A DNA stretch of 64,000 nucleotides from Darksidea phi (GCA_030770425.1 JASJFT010000175.1:33787-97786); one strand, 5' to 3'. Counted from the first letter of the stretch, positions 47,321 through 60,545 are shown. The notes: generated by a model from the sequence alone, not told the origin. Made by a program: numbers and translations.

Positions 47321-50300
47321 ATGGCCACTGCTTCGCGCGCCTCGGAGCTCAAGCAGCAGGGTGCGTTGGAAGCTGCGCAGGATCCTAATTCGGACGTTAC
47401 CGCGGCGCAGGCTGAGGATAAGGTGCTGGAGGAGGCTAGGAAGGGCGGTAGCGCTGCGTTCAAGTTTGATCCTGACGCCAGTCCGGAGGAGAAGGCGGCC
47501 CAGGCAAAGGCTGTGCGTAGGAGACGAGCCATAACATTTGTGGGTGCTGTGCTGACCTTAGGACAGCAAGTTCCGGCAGGATTCCACCGCGAGCGGAAAC
47601 CCAATGCCGTTGCCCTTGCCTCGGATGCGGTGAGCACCTCCATTGATTGTTACAAGCGATGATTGCTGACTGGAATTGGACAGAATGGAGGCAGCGGCCC
47701 CAAGTTCGACCTCCCTCCAGCTTCGAAAGCCGGTGCGCTCGATGTCCCCGAGCCCACTTCCGCGTCCCAGGCGAACGGCCACGCACCGGAATTAGACCAA
47801 GACGACGAATGGGCAAGAGTTGGCTGGGCGCCTCGATTTGGGATGCCCGGCTCGGAAAACCAGGAGGAAGAAGCTTCGCTGCTCGACCACCAGACGTGGC
47901 TGGAGGGCAAGCTCGAAGATAAGTTCTTCGGCGACTGGTATCATAACACGGGTATCATCATATTCGCGTGTCTGACCTCCTGGGTGGTGGCCGTACTGGG
48001 AGGCGGCCTCGGATGGCTCTTCTGCGTCATGGCCATCTGCGCAACCTACTATCGAACATCCATCCGTCGCGTGCGCCGTAATGCGCGGGACGACCTGAAT
48101 CGCGAGATGGCGAAGAATAGATTGGAGACTGATACCGAATCGCTGGAGTGGATCAATAGCTTTTTGGTCAAGTTCTGGCCCATCTACGCGCCGGTTCTGT
48201 GCAATTCCATCGTTGCCTCTGTGGACCAGGTCCTGTCCACCTCCACCCCGGCGTTTCTCGAGAGCTTGCGACTGAAAGAATTCGTGCTCGGAACGAAGCC
48301 CCCGCGCCTGGAGCACGTCAAGACGTATCCCAAGGCCCAGGACGACATCGTTCTCATGGACTGGAAATTCAGCTTCAACCCGAACGACACGGCCGATCTC
48401 ACCTCGCGACAGATCAAAAACAAGATCAACCCCAAGATCGTTCTTGAAGTTCGTATCGGCAAGGGTGTTGTGAGCAAGGGTCTAGACGTCATTGTCGAAG
48501 ACATGGCATTCTCCGGGCTGATGCGCCTCAAGTTCAAGCTTCAGCTGCCCTTTCCACACATCGAGAGGGTCGAGATGTCCTTCCTCGAGCGTCCTACCAT
48601 TGACTACGTCTGCAAGCCCCTAGGTGGCGAGACTTTTGGATTCGACATCAACTTCATTCCTGGATTGGAGACTTTTATCATGGAAATGATCCACAGTATT
48701 CTCGGTCCCATGATGTATGACCCGAATGTTTTCCCCATTGAGATTGCGAAGATGCTTGCGGGTAGCCCCATCGATCAAGCCATTGGCGTCCTCCAAGTAA
48801 CATTCCATGGCGCCCAAGGCCTCAAGAATCCAGACAAATTCTCTGGAACTCCCGACCCTTACGCGGTGGTCGCGATCAATAACAGGAACGAGCTCGGCCG
48901 CACTAAGACTGTGCACGAAAACGCTAACCCGCGCTGGAATGAGACCGTCAATATCATTATCACTTCTCTCAAAGATGCGCTAACGATCAATATTTACGAT
49001 TACAACGATATCCGCAAGGACAAGGAACTTGGCACAGCAACCTTTGCCCTGGAGACGCTGGAGACCGACGGAGACCAAGAAAATCTGCAGTTGGAGGTCA
49101 TGTCTAGCGGCCGGTCGAGAGGTAACCTGCAATGCGACGTTCGGTTTTTCCCTGTTTTGGAAGGAGAAACGCTTGATGATGGTACCAAGGAACCTCCGCC
49201 GGAGTCACGCACCGGTATCGCCAAGTTCACAGTCGAGCAAGCCAAGGAACTAGATGGCGAAAAGAGCATGATCGGGCAGTTGAGCCCCTATGCATATCTG
49301 TTGCTGAATGGTCATCAAGTGCACAAATCGACGACTATGAAGAGAACAAACATGCCAATCTGGCCAGACGCAAGCAAAGAGCTTCTCATCACGGACCGTA
49401 AGAAGGCTAAGCTCGGACTTATCATCAAAGACGATCGTGATCTCGTATCGGATCCAGTAGTGGGGTCCTATCAAATTACTTTGGACGACATGCTCGACCT
49501 GATGGCCAAAGGACAAGAGTGGTACCACTTGCACGGCGCCAAGTCAGGTCGGGTCAAGATGAAGCTTGAGTGGAAGCCTGTAGCCCTCAAGGGTGCGGTC
49601 GCTGGGAGTGGATACCTCACACCCATCGGTGTAATGAGATTGCACTTCCAGAATGCCCGCAATTTGCGCAATTTGGAGGCCATGGGAAAATCGGATCCGT
49701 ATGTCCGTGTTCTGCTCTCCGGTGTTGAGAAGGGGCGAACCGTGACGTTCAAAAACAACTTGAATCCAGACTGGGACGAGGTTGTTTACGTGCCCATTCA
49801 CACTCAGCGTGAGAAGCTGACACTCGAGGTCATGGATGAGGAGCATCTCGGCAAAGATCGATCGCTGGGTCACATCGAGCTGTCCGCTTCTGACTACGTT
49901 AGACAAGATGAGGATGGTCAGTACGTCGTCAACGAGAAGAAAGAAGTGCGTTCTGAAGGACTACAATACGGTAATCGTGCGCAAGTGAAAGGCACACTCA
50001 ACTACACCTGCTCCTTCTACCCCACATACCCTGTGTGGGATCCCGACGAGGACGACCGGGAGAGCGAGACAGACACACTATCGCGAAAGGGATCCGACAC
50101 GACTTCAAGAACAACGTCTGTGAAAGGACATACGAAAAGCCCCTCCGGTGTATCTGGCATGTCGACTGTCTCTCGTCCAGAGACTGCTGGTACAATTCCT
50201 TCGCTAAGGACGGCCGAATCGCAAAGTGGAGAGAGCGAGCCTGATCTCGCGAAACAACTCGAGAAGAGTGAAGGCGAGCAGCAAGTTGCAATCCCCAAGA

Positions 50301-52123
50301 AGAAGGAGATTGAGAAACTGCATCTCACTGCCAATGATCTTCAGCAATATGGTAGGCTGCGCGGATCTGATGATCTTTCGGATGCGTACTGCGAGCTGAG
50401 TTGGTACCCTCAACACACAGCCTTACGCTCCAAATTCTTATTTGCGCTTTCATGCATCTACTAACGTTGGACAGAATCTGGTCTCATCGTGTTCAAACTC
50501 ATTGACGGAGAGTTTGCGGAGACGGGTGGTTACGTTGATATTTTGATGGATGACATGGGTTTCCCGAGTTACTCCAGTGCGAAGATCAAGAACAAGAACA
50601 TGACGTTCAATGAAGGTACGTGGGCGTTGCCGCTTACTGTATACGGCTAACAGGTTCTAGTGGGCGATACGATGGTCCGCGAGCTGGACTTCTCGAAGAT
50701 TACCCTTCGCATCATCGAGCATATCGATAAGAAGGGCGATGGTGATGAGGACCATGTTATAGCTAAACGCACAGGCAATACTTTGGACACTTTACGGACT
50801 TGCTTGGTCGGTGTACACAACAACTTTTATAGCATCAGTCACGCTAACGGGGACTAGTACACACCTACACAGTTCATACTGAAGGACAACCATGGACGTG
50901 AGAACAAGATCACGGTCAGCTTAAAGTACCTGCCAGTGAAGATGAATCTTGACCCCAGCGAGTCCTTCAATAACCAGGGTTCGCTTCGTGTTGAAATTCT
51001 TGATGCCGCCAATCTCCCAGCCGCCGACCGCAACGGCTTCTCCGATCCGTACTGCAAATTTATCCTCAACGACAAGGAGGTGTATAAAACGAAGACGCAG
51101 AAGAAAACGTTGCATCCCGCTTGGAACGAATATTTTGAAGTACCGATTCGAAGCCGGACTGCAGCTGCATTTGAGGTCAAGGTCTTTGACTGGGACTTTG
51201 GAGACAAGGCCGACTTCCTCGGAAGGGCTGCCATTAACCTGGACATCCTGGAGCCGTTCCAGAAACAGGAAGTGACTCTCGACCTGGACGGTACATCGGG
51301 AGCGATCCGGTTGAACATGCTCTTCAAGCCTGACTATGTCATGCGCGCACGGCAAGGCTCCAGTACCTTCTCTGGCACCTTTGCCGTTCCCGGAAAAGTC
51401 ATCGGTGCGCCCGTCAAGGGTGTAGGCAAAGGCGCCGTCTTTGTTGGCGGCGGCGTTGTACGCGCAGGGACTTTCCTCGGCCGGGGTTTCAAGCGAAGGA
51501 AGTCCCGCGATGTCAAACGAGACGAAGAAGAATTCGACCGTGCCGCATCACCCAACGAGGCGTCAGAAGACATACCCGTCATCTCCGTAGAAGGCGACGG
51601 CCCAAGCACACCATCAAACCACAACAGGCACAAGTCGTGGGGCGCGCAGAGCTTCGCCTCGGGCTTCGGCGGCACCCCAGGCGGCGCCGAACACGGCACA
51701 GCAAACATCTCCATCCTCAGCGCATCCGGCTTCCCCGCCGGCACTAACGTGCGCGTCCACGTCCGCCTCGAGGGCCCCAAGGCCAAAGAAGTGCATAAAA
51801 CAGATCACGTCAAAGCGCCTGACGGCGCCGTCACTTTCGAAAACGAATCCTTCAAGGTTCCTTGTTCTGCGGACGCTTCTTTCAGACTCATCGTCAAGGA
51901 CCATAGTAAGTTTGGTCGCGATGAGGAGTTGGGTGAGAAGCAGTTCTTCATCGATGATCAGGGTGCAGGGAGTGAGAAGAGTATCGATGTGGGGTCGGGC
52001 TCCGTAGTGCTGAGGAGTAGTTTCACGCCGGCTGATGAGGGGAGTGTGGGGCCGAATAGTCCGAAGTTGAGAAAGGGTTTGTTGAGTCGGGGGAGGGATG
52101 CTAGGAGTGTGACGCCGGCTTAG
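47321..52123 (+). CDS. tricalbin (extended-synaptotagmin) ER-plasma membrane tether
   Basis: Membrane-contact-site protein with lipid-transfer and Ca2+/lipid-binding domains. Six exons (47321-47512, 47567-47629, 47684-50351, 50475-50615, 50661-50806, 50858-52123) give 1491 aa. A hydrophobic hairpin lies at about residues 173-208 (GIIIFACLTSWVVAVLGGGL). An SMP domain follows at about 240-445 (ESLEWINSFLVKFWPIYAP). C2 domains start at about 455, 595, 730, 1100 and 1350. Ca-site-like Asp pairs are visible in the first and third (SGTPDPYAVV, GKSDPYVRVLL) and fourth (FSDPYCKFIL), while the second and last look degenerate. Exon joins restore AKA-QVPAGFHRERKP and QQY-ESGLIVFKL. The basic linker near 1280 may bind membrane. 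Confidence 0.95.
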
Positions 52124-53151
52124 AAGGCTGGTAGCACGGAGAGTGTGCCTGTGGGGTTGGGTGTAGGGAGGAGTGGCAGTGCAAGGGGAAGCGTGAGGGG
52201 TGTTTCTGGTGAGGAAGTTGGTGTCGGTTTGGAAAAGCGGATTGGGAGTGGGTATTCATTTACTTGATCGGAGGGTTCTTGGGGATAGGTTTTGGTTTTG
52301 TGAGGCCGGATTAGTGGTAGGTTGGTTGGCTGGTATTGTTAATTGTCTCTATTCTTTCATGGTCGATATTTGGAAATCCCTTGTTTGGGGTTCCATTTCT
52401 CTGTTTGTAATTGCGTCCTTTCTGAGCTTCGACGCTTCGACGCTTCGGCGCTGTTTGGTGCGGTGCGGCAGGTGTAGTGGAGTGCAGTGGAGTGGTTTGA
52501 CACTAGCGCAGCGATAATCTCTCCGCTACGAGCTCGAGAAACCCACCAGTCAGTCTCACTCACTCTTGAAAGACTATCGAGTAGCTACAAAGAGCACGCT
52601 GGTAGCTTAACCTCTCATACATCACATTCCCGCCAAAATCGTTATCTTACTAGTTACGGTACCCCCACGTCTTCGGGGAGGAGAGGGAAATCTAGTATGA
52701 ATTTTTCAAAGGACGATGGAAGGAAGGAAGGGGTAATGTTTGAGACGTCGGGTATTCAGTGTGGGTTAATTGATTACTTTGCTGGTATGAGTTTTTAGTT
52801 GGAAAGGGGGGCAGGGGGTAATGGGTTAGGGGTAAATGGGTTGAAGGTGTGGTTGTGCGTACGTGCGTACGTGCGTGCGATTTATTTGTCTCGACAATGT
52901 GAGGAGTAATTCTTTTCTTTCTTTCTTTCTTTGAATTAAAAAAAATTTGAAATTTGAAAATTTGAGAGATATTTTTAGGGTTATGGCGGCCAGTTTTTGG
53001 GTACTAAGGTACTTTTTTTTTTGAGGAAAGATATGGTAGGAATTGGTATACGGTGGGACCTTTTTTTTTTAGAGATCGAGGATATATTGGATATGTTTAT
53101 ATACGGCCGTACTTAGTTTTAGATAGTGGATTCCATTCCATTCTGTTCCGT
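52124..53151. other. intergenic with microsatellites
   Basis: The 3' regions of two convergent genes meet here. A gtac/gtgc repeat (52856-52879), a ttct repeat (52911-52932) and poly-T tracts (near 53010 and 53062) occur. No gene. Confidence 0.5.
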
Positions 53152-54646
53152 TTAAGAAGCACCCCCGGAGAACTCGTACGCGTAAGCTGTCGCGTTCGTC
53201 GCTGGATCAACCGAGATGGTAACCTGCAAGACGCAAAATCAGCATATCTGCATCACATCCAGTTTATAGGAAGGCTAAGAGGTGCTTACCGTTCCGGCCT
53301 TGTATGCAAACGCACGCGTGCCCATATCCACCGGCGCACCTACCTCTCGCCCCGGTCCGGACCAGTCGAATCGATAGACCTTTACGTTCAAAGAGCCATC
53401 TTTACCTAGGCCCAGGCTGGAGAGACCCGAGATGCTGATGTCGTAGGGCGCCTTGGCGTTACGGGCTCCGGCGATGATCTTAACCGCGTTGCCGGACTTG
53501 GTAGCGAAGACGTCGAAGAGGCGGTCAGAAGACGCTGTGGTAGCTACACGGGTACCTTGCATAGCGGCATAGTACTTGTAGAGTTGCCACTCGCCGTTGG
53601 GGTGGTAAACGCCATCCTTGGACTTGAAAATGAGGTTGGCGAGGGAATCGTGCAAGGCGGTACCCGAGCCCCAGTTTGCACGAAGTCCGCGGAGATTGTG
53701 GCGTTCTAGCTGCGAGATAAAGTACACTGAGCAAGCTGGGTTCTGCTCGTCGGTGTAGGCGTACTCGTTGATGTCGATGGGGAGGTCGGGAAGCGAGTGT
53801 ACGGCTTTCATAGTGTTGAAGTCCGGGATTGTGGTGTCGGGTTGGCGTTCCCAGCTGCCGATTTGGTGCCATGAGTAGCGGTCTGGGATAGCTTTTTGTT
53901 TGGCCACGGTGCTTAGCCAGGTTTTCCATTTGTCTTGGCTGGTGATAGGCGAGTGGGCCATCGAAGGGCCGCTTATGAGAGTGTCTGGAAGGTTTTTTCT
54001 GTTTGATCAAAATCGGTTAGTCGCCGAATGTAGCAGGGTGGAGGGGCGAGGCTTGCCTCAGGAAGTTGTGCGCATGGACATAATACGAAAGAAACTGGTC
54101 CCACGAACGAGCCCAGAAGATGTCGATATCTGGCTCATTCCAGATATCGAGCACGAGGCCTTCGAGCATGTTGTTGGCACGGAGATCTTTCGTGAGCTGC
54201 GTCAGGAACGCATCCGTCTCGGTCCAATTGCCATTGTCACCGGGATAGCGGGAAATGCTCTTGCCGTCTGCGCCCCAGAGGTCGTGCACGAGAAGGATGA
54301 AGCTGCCCTGATATTTACGCGTAGTCCGGTAGTTGGAGAGCGATGAGTTGAAACGCGGAACGTAGCCCTTATAGCCGTCTATCCAGCCGAGGGACGGGGT
54401 TTGGGCGCCACCAGCACGACTGGCTCCGAACTTGACATCTTGTATAAAACTCCCCGGAATGGAAGTGTCGGCCTCAGCACGGTTGTCGGGAAATCCATAT
54501 ATCCATCCAGAGGCAAGGACTTGTGCTGGACCGGTGGTCTTGGAGAGGTCAACGGTTGCAACGCCCTTAGCCGCTCTTCGAATGCTGGCCGCGTCAAGCA
54601 GCGCAAGGCTCGAGAGCAGAACACTAGCGATAGTGATTGATCTCAT
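53152..54646 (-). CDS. secreted GH39-like glycoside hydrolase
   Basis: Predicted extracellular retaining glycosidase of clan GH-A, close to fungal GH39 proteins (beta-xylosidase or related activities). Exons 54057-54646, 53290-53998 and 53152-53223 give 456 aa. It has a signal peptide (ITIASVLLSSLALLDAAS). The acid/base is Glu171 in DIWNEPDID, and the probable nucleophile is Glu275 in PIDINEYAY. The C-terminal part is a beta-sandwich-like module. Intron 1 (53999-54056) has a GC donor (GAG|GCAAGC); no GT nearby keeps the frame, and the join gives NFL-RKNLPDTLISG. It shares a divergent promoter with the GH31 gene. The true substrate is unknown. Confidence 0.88.
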
Positions 54647-54894
54647 ATTTTCTGTAATACTCCGATCACAGGTTCGATGAGGCACCTGGTGGATAACCCA
54701 AGATGGGTGCACCTCCTCTTATAGTGCCCATCTTCGTTTAGCTTTCAGCAACGATCTAATTAATCCGTCAATTATTTCTTTCATAGACCAATGGTCATGA
54801 AGTGAAGGATAATGTAGCGTTTGCAAACAAGCGCCACGGTTCCTGCAGATGTGGAATGCGGGGAAAACGTCTTCGGGCCGCGTAGTGGAGAGGG

Positions 54895-54905
54895 CTCCGG
54901 TGGGG
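54895..54905 (+). promoter_or_regulatory. candidate operator CTCCGGTGGGG, site 1
   Basis: This 11-mer, with the preceding G a 12-mer, recurs on the opposite strand at 60691-60701 in the permease promoter. It contains a CGG triplet, the half-site bound by Zn2Cys6 clusters. It lies about 250 bp from the GH39 start and 285 bp from the GH31 start. Confidence 0.5.
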
Positions 54906-54916
54906 TTCCGGTGGAG
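54906..54916 (+). promoter_or_regulatory. candidate operator TTCCGGTGGAG, site 2
   Basis: Directly abuts site 1, as a direct repeat of the same core TCCGGTGG with 11-bp spacing (about one helical turn). The same 11-mer is at 60775-60785 in the permease promoter. Confidence 0.5.
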
Positions 54917-55188
54917 ACGAATCGCCTGCAACCCCGCATTCGACACTAACGCATGATATGGGTCAAAGTAGGCCGACCAGGCCACTAAGGCTCCGATACG
55001 TAGCTCTTGTTGCTCCGTCATTGCAAGTGGCATGGCTAAAGACCTTTCTCGTACATCATCCACCGTGCTCGGCCGCCTCCCTTCCATATTCAGATTTCTT
55101 GTCCACCACTTTATCCATACTTCCCAAGGGTCTCGCCTGAAGATATCCTGAAAATCCCAGAAAGAGAGTCGAGGTGCAATTTGTTGTC

Positions 55189-57249
55189 ATGTTATCCAGC
55201 AAGGACGGCCGCCTCATTTTTGCGTATGACGCGGAACAGCTCTGGATTGAGCCATGGGGCCATAACGCAATCCGCGTGCGTGCCACCAAGATGTGTTCTA
55301 TGCCACGCGAGGACTGGGCACTCCTGGAACCACAGAACGCCAAGTCGAGCATTGAAATCAGCGACGGGTCGGCCACGCTTGTCAATGGCGAAATCAAGGC
55401 CGTCATCACCAAGCGCGGCAAGTTGACTATATGGAACGCGAGCGGAAAGCTGCTGCTTGAAGAGTATGCACGCCATCGTCGCGACATCACCGACCCGAAG
55501 TGCAGCGCCCTCGAAGTCGAGGCGCGCGAATTCAAGCCCATTGTTGGTGGAGACTATCGCCTCACAGCCCGATTTGAGAGCCTCGACCCGAAGGAGAAGA
55601 TATACGGCATGGGACAGTACCAGCAGCCATATCTGGACATCAAGGGCAGCCAGCTGGAGCTCGCACACCGCAACTCTCAGGCAAGCGTGCCCTTTGCCGT
55701 TTCCTCGCGTGGCTACGGATTCCTGTGGAACAATCCATCGATTGGTAATGCTGTTTTTGGTAAGAACATCATGAGCTTTGAAGCACTCTCAACCAAGGCT
55801 CTCGACTACTGGGTAGTGGCGGGCAACACGCCGGCGCAGATAGTTGAATCATACGCCGAAGCCACGGGAAAAGTCCCCATGATGCCAGAGTACGGACTGG
55901 GGTTTTGGCAATGCAAGCTCCGCTACCAGACCCAGGACGAACTCCTTAAAGTGGCGAGAGAATACAAGCGCCTGCAGCTGCCAATCGACCTCATCGTCAT
56001 TGACTTCTTCCATTGGCCATTGCAAGGTGATTGGAGATTTGACGAGACGTACTGGCCAGACCCTGGTAAGTCTACTCATGTGTGCTATCTGTAGATGCTA
56101 CTGTAGTCCCGGTCTTAGTTGCTGATGTGTTGTTGCATAGACGCAATGGTTAAAGAATTGCAAAAGTTGGGCATTGAGCTCATGGTGTCCATTTGGCCGA
56201 CGGTGGACAGAAGATCAGAAAACTACAACGAAATGCTTGAAAAGGGTTACCTAATCCGCACTGAGCGAGGCGTTCGGGTAGCTATGACGTTCCAGGGAGC
56301 TACAGTCCATTTCGACCCGACCAATCCGGCATCGCGAGAGTATGTGTGGAACAAGGCTAAAAAGAACTACTACTCCAAGGGGATTAAGGTGTTTTGGCTC
56401 GACGAGGCCGAGCCCGAGTATCGGGTGTACGACTTCGAGAACTACCGTTATCACCTCGGGCCTAACGTCGCGATCGGCAACATTTTCCCTGTGGAGTACT
56501 CGCGGGCGTTCTACGAGGGCATGGCTAAGGAGGGCCAGCAAAACATTGTCAACCTCGTCCGCTGTGCCTGGGCTGGCAGCCAAAAGTACGGTGCCCTTGT
56601 TTGGAGCGGCGACATCGCGTCGTCGTGGTCTAGCCTCCGGGATCAGCTGGCGGCCGGGTTGAACATGGGCATGTGTGGGCTACCCTGGTGGACCACTGAT
56701 ATTGGGGGATTCCATGGAGGAGATCCTAACGACCCAAAATTCCGGGAGCTGTTTGTGCGATGGTTCCAGTGGGGCGCCTTTTGCCCGGTGATGAGGTTGC
56801 ACGGCGATCGCGAGCCGCGGCAGCCCAAGGTAGGCACCACGGGAGGGGCTTCATGTCGCAGCGGTGCGGATAACGAGGTGTGGTCATACGGGCCGGAGGT
56901 CTTTGAGATCTGCAAGAAGTTCATGGGCATCCGTGAGGATCTCCGTGCATATACACGAAAGCTCATGAAAGAAGCGCACGAGAAAGGTTCTCCGGTAATG
57001 AGAACACTCTTCTACGAATTCCCGGGAGATACGGCGTGCTGGGATGTCGAGGAAGAATACATGTACGGCGATAAGTATCTTTGCTGTCCTGTCCTGGAGG
57101 AGGGCAAAACCACCATGAGCGTGTATCTGCCCAAGATTCCTGGCGAGGGTAGGTGGAAGACGTTCTGGGGTGAAGAGACATGGGACGGAGGAGCAACGGT
57201 CACGGTCGATTGTCCGTTGGCGCAAATGCCCATCTTTGAGCGCATGTGA
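55189..57249 (+). CDS. cytosolic GH31 alpha-xylosidase-type glycosidase
   Basis: Retaining alpha-glycosidase of family GH31, closest in style to alpha-xylosidases that release xylose from xyloglucan oligosaccharides or isoprimeverose. Exons 55189-56065 and 56141-57249 give 661 aa. The frame can start at a GTG five codons earlier, but ATG 55189 is used. There is no signal peptide, so it acts inside the cell. Nucleophile Asp380 lies in KVFWLDEAEPE and acid/base Asp450 in VWSGDIASSW, 70 residues apart. Other GH31 marks are YGMGQYQQPY, PEYGLGFWQCKLRYQTQDEL and GLPWWTTDIGGFHGG. Its neighbours are a GH39 enzyme, a regulator and a sugar permease. Alpha-xylosidase versus alpha-glucosidase specificity is inferred. 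Confidence 0.9.
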
Positions 57250-57633
57250 TGATCGAAGCATGTGGTGACGTAGCGGTCGGAAAAAGCTTCATCCGCCTCC
57301 ACGTGGCGCAGCGTCCGCGATCTCGGCCTAAGTACCGTAACTATTCCTTTTCACATAATCTATCTCTAGAATACCTTGCAAGACCTTATGGAGCACTTTT
57401 CCTTTGAGGTTCCTTGAGACGTTGCTGGCTTGTTTTAGGATGAAGTGCGCGATTCAGGCGGTGGAAAAACTGTGCCGAGGTCTGCATATGCAGTCAGTCA
57501 TCATCCCGATCACCTTCAGCTTCGCCAAGTTCCCGACCCTGCAATATCTGACGGCCAGAGGCAGCTTGCATTTGTTTACGCGCTCTAGACCGCACTCCGA
57601 TACTCTCAATGTTCGTAGGAAGCTAACGTGGTT

Positions 57634-60545
57634 ATGGGGCCCTCGAGGACGCAACCGTCGCTAGTCTGCTGCTCCATCTGCAACCAGAGCTTCGGCAGAC
57701 AAGAGCATCTCACCCGTCATTTGCGGATACACACACGTGAGAAGCCCTACCGATGCCCCCTCTGTGAGAAGCGCTTCTCGCGCCTGTAGGTGGTCCGCAT
57801 TCTCGCTCTGCTTCCTAGCATGTAGACGCGCTTGCTGACCTCAACTGGCAACTCAAAGTGACGTCCTCAGCCGCCACACAGCTTCGCACGAAGAAGGCGG
57901 CGACAATTCGGCTGCGACGGCCCCATCACGGGCGTGCAGGCAATGCGCCACTGACCGCGTTCGATGCTCTCGTGGTCAGCCCTGCAGGAGATGCATGGAT
58001 CGCAGGCTTCCCTGTCGTTATCCCACGGCTACTGTCCGAGCGCGAATACGTGTGCGCAACCACAGCGAAGGCGTGCAGGATGAGCGAATGCAACAGGTCG
58101 ATTCTGCGCCGGACCAAGTAGTTGTCCATCAACTTGCGGCTACCTTTGACACCGGACCGACACCTATTACTGGCAACAGTGGTGACAATACGGCATCCAC
58201 GTCGTTCGTATCTGCCATAAGTAATGATATGGGCCGCTCAGGTGACTCGTTGGCTTGGATGGGCACAGTCAGCGGCATCGAGGGCCTGTATGATATAAAC
58301 CAGCCAGGCGTGGGCGTGTCGGGCGTTAACTGGATGTCACCACAGTGTGAATTGGCCATCGACTGGGATGCGCTGTTGTCCGGCTATGCAATCGACAATG
58401 GCATGCAGCACGGAATGCACGACGACGGTAGGAGATCGGGCGAAGAAGGTGAAGATCACCGGGTTAGCACTCACCAACAATCGCAACAACAATTGCAGAC
58501 AGAGCTAGAATCGGAGGACATGCGATCTCGCAGCGTTGTCGGCTCTGCCGTGTCTTCTAATTCTGCTGAGGGCAGATACTACGTCGACGGCTCTGGCGCG
58601 AGGGCTCCCTTCGGGGGAAGATCACACAACCGTGACTCTATTGGGGGCATCGAGACGCTCCATGAAGCTAATTCTGATGTAGCCATTTCCCCACAATTCG
58701 TTCAACTTCCAGTCGCCGACTCGCTTTGCTCAAGAGCGGCATACGACAGTCTGGTCCAGACCATGGTAGCTGAAACTCAACTACAACCTCTCGATGTCGA
58801 CATCGCACACTTCCCCTCTCACCTGCAGATGCAACTCTACGTGCGCGATTATTTCAAAAATTTCAATCCCATCTTCCCCTTCCTGCGTCAGGCATCATTT
58901 GTGGATGATGCACTGACGGAACCACTGCTACTTCTAGCGGTATCCGTCGTAGGCTCTAAGTATACGCGGCGTCTGCAGGGCAGAGAACCCGGTGAAGCTC
59001 TTTTCCGCTTGTTGAACATCACACTCCGGCACCGTAGATACGGCTACAAAATTGACTGCGATGGTGGAGACGATGAGACTTCTTTTGCCCCTGGCCGACC
59101 CATGGAAGCGCACATCTGCCCCAGCCTTCAGATGCTGCAAGCCGGTATTCTCAGCATTGCTTGCATGATGCACTCTGGCAAAAAGGCTCTTGTCGAACGC
59201 GCCTTTGTCGAGCGACACTATCTTGTGGAAGCCTGTCACTCACTGGAACTGATCTCACAGGGCCCCGACGACAATGGCCGAGAAAGCGCGACATCACATC
59301 ACGGACACGAATCGACCCACAAATGGATCAGACGGGAGTCTGAGATTCGCACTGGTATGATGATTTGGGTACTCAGCTTTTGCCCCTTCCCACCACTCAG
59401 ATTGCCTCTAATCGTTGTAGTTCCTAGACTCCATGTTCCTCTACGAATTTGACGCAAAGCCTTTGATGCAGCTTGATGATATCAAAGCCACCCTTCCCTC
59501 TCACGAAGATCTGTGGGAGAGCCCGGATCTGGCCCAGCAGGGTAATAAGTACCTTTCTAACATGACACTTCTAAGTGCCATGGAAACCGTCTATATGGAG
59601 AAGAGGCTGCCACCCCACTTAGGCGAGTTCAGTATCGGACTTCTTGTCAACGCGATATACCGCAATACCATACAGATTATGGCGAGGGAGCAAATCCGGC
59701 TCAACGCGTGGACGCCAACGGCAACGGCCCAGCACCGCTCGGAGCGGTTCTCTAGGTCGCCCCCCACCACTTCGACCATGTCTAAGTGGCGAAACAGCGC
59801 CTGTGACTGTTTGGACGTTCTACACTGGCCCGCCAATAGTAAGGCAGCTCAACTGTCAGGATCGGAGCATCACACGATCTTGCACCTACATCTAGCCCGC
59901 CTCATCATCTTAACACCCACCACCTACATTCAGACATTTGCGGTGGGCTCTGCTTCAGTAAACCAACAATTTAGCAATTTACAGAGCAGTAGGAGGTATG
60001 CTACGGCACGGCAGCAGGTCCTTCAATGGGTTCTTCGAGATCGGTTCAAGGCCAGACTGTCTATCGTCCACTGCGGCGCGTTGTATTGGCACGTACGACG
60101 ATACAGCTGTGACAGCGTGCTGGAGCCGTATGCCATCTATATGGCGACTCTGGTTCTCTGGGCCTTCTGTGTGTCGATGCAGCTTTCTGAGGCCGTCGAA
60201 GCTGCCGCGCACGACAGTGATGATGAGCCAGAACCATCTTTTCTCCATCTGGATCGTCCGCTTGATGATGAGTTGGTTCAGACGTTTGTGCGGCTTGGGC
60301 ACAAGATGTCTGCTTACATTTCCAAAGTGGGCAACATTCAAAGCCGAGACGCACCAGCTAAGATACTGCAGGAAGGCATCTCTCTGCTTATACGGGACTC
60401 TCACACCACGTCCTCGGGAGAGCATAGATCGCCCCGCCCGTCAGAGGCATCGTGCTGTACATGGGGCATCGAGGAATCATACGTAAAGTCGCTACGCGAA
60501 CTTCTAGAGGCGACCGCAGATATTGCAACATCGTCTGTACTCTAA
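57634..60545 (+). CDS. transcription factor: two C2H2 fingers plus Zn2Cys6 cluster plus fungal TF domain
   Basis: Nuclear regulator with two different zinc modules. Exons 57634-57785, 57859-59368 and 59421-60545 give 928 aa. Finger 1 is [20 protein letters not shown]; finger 2 runs from [11 protein letters not shown] across the first intron to [10 protein letters not shown]. The unspliced frame has a stop right after FSRL, so the intron 57786-57858 is required. A Zn2Cys6 cluster follows at about residues 75-105 with spacing C-x2-C-x6-C-x5-C-x2-C-x6-C ([14 protein letters not shown] start). The middle-homology fungal TF domain lies at about 330-800. It sits between GH31 and the permease and is a good candidate as their local regulator. 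A start further upstream cannot be ruled out. Confidence 0.92.

Larger units (their letters stand above)
54647..55188. promoter_or_regulatory. divergent promoter GH39 / GH31
   Basis: A 542-bp gap between divergent starts. It contains the tandem motif pair at 54895-54916 and a GCGGGG (54858-54863) that fits the loose CreA consensus SYGGRG. It must hold the control region of both hydrolases. Confidence 0.7.
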
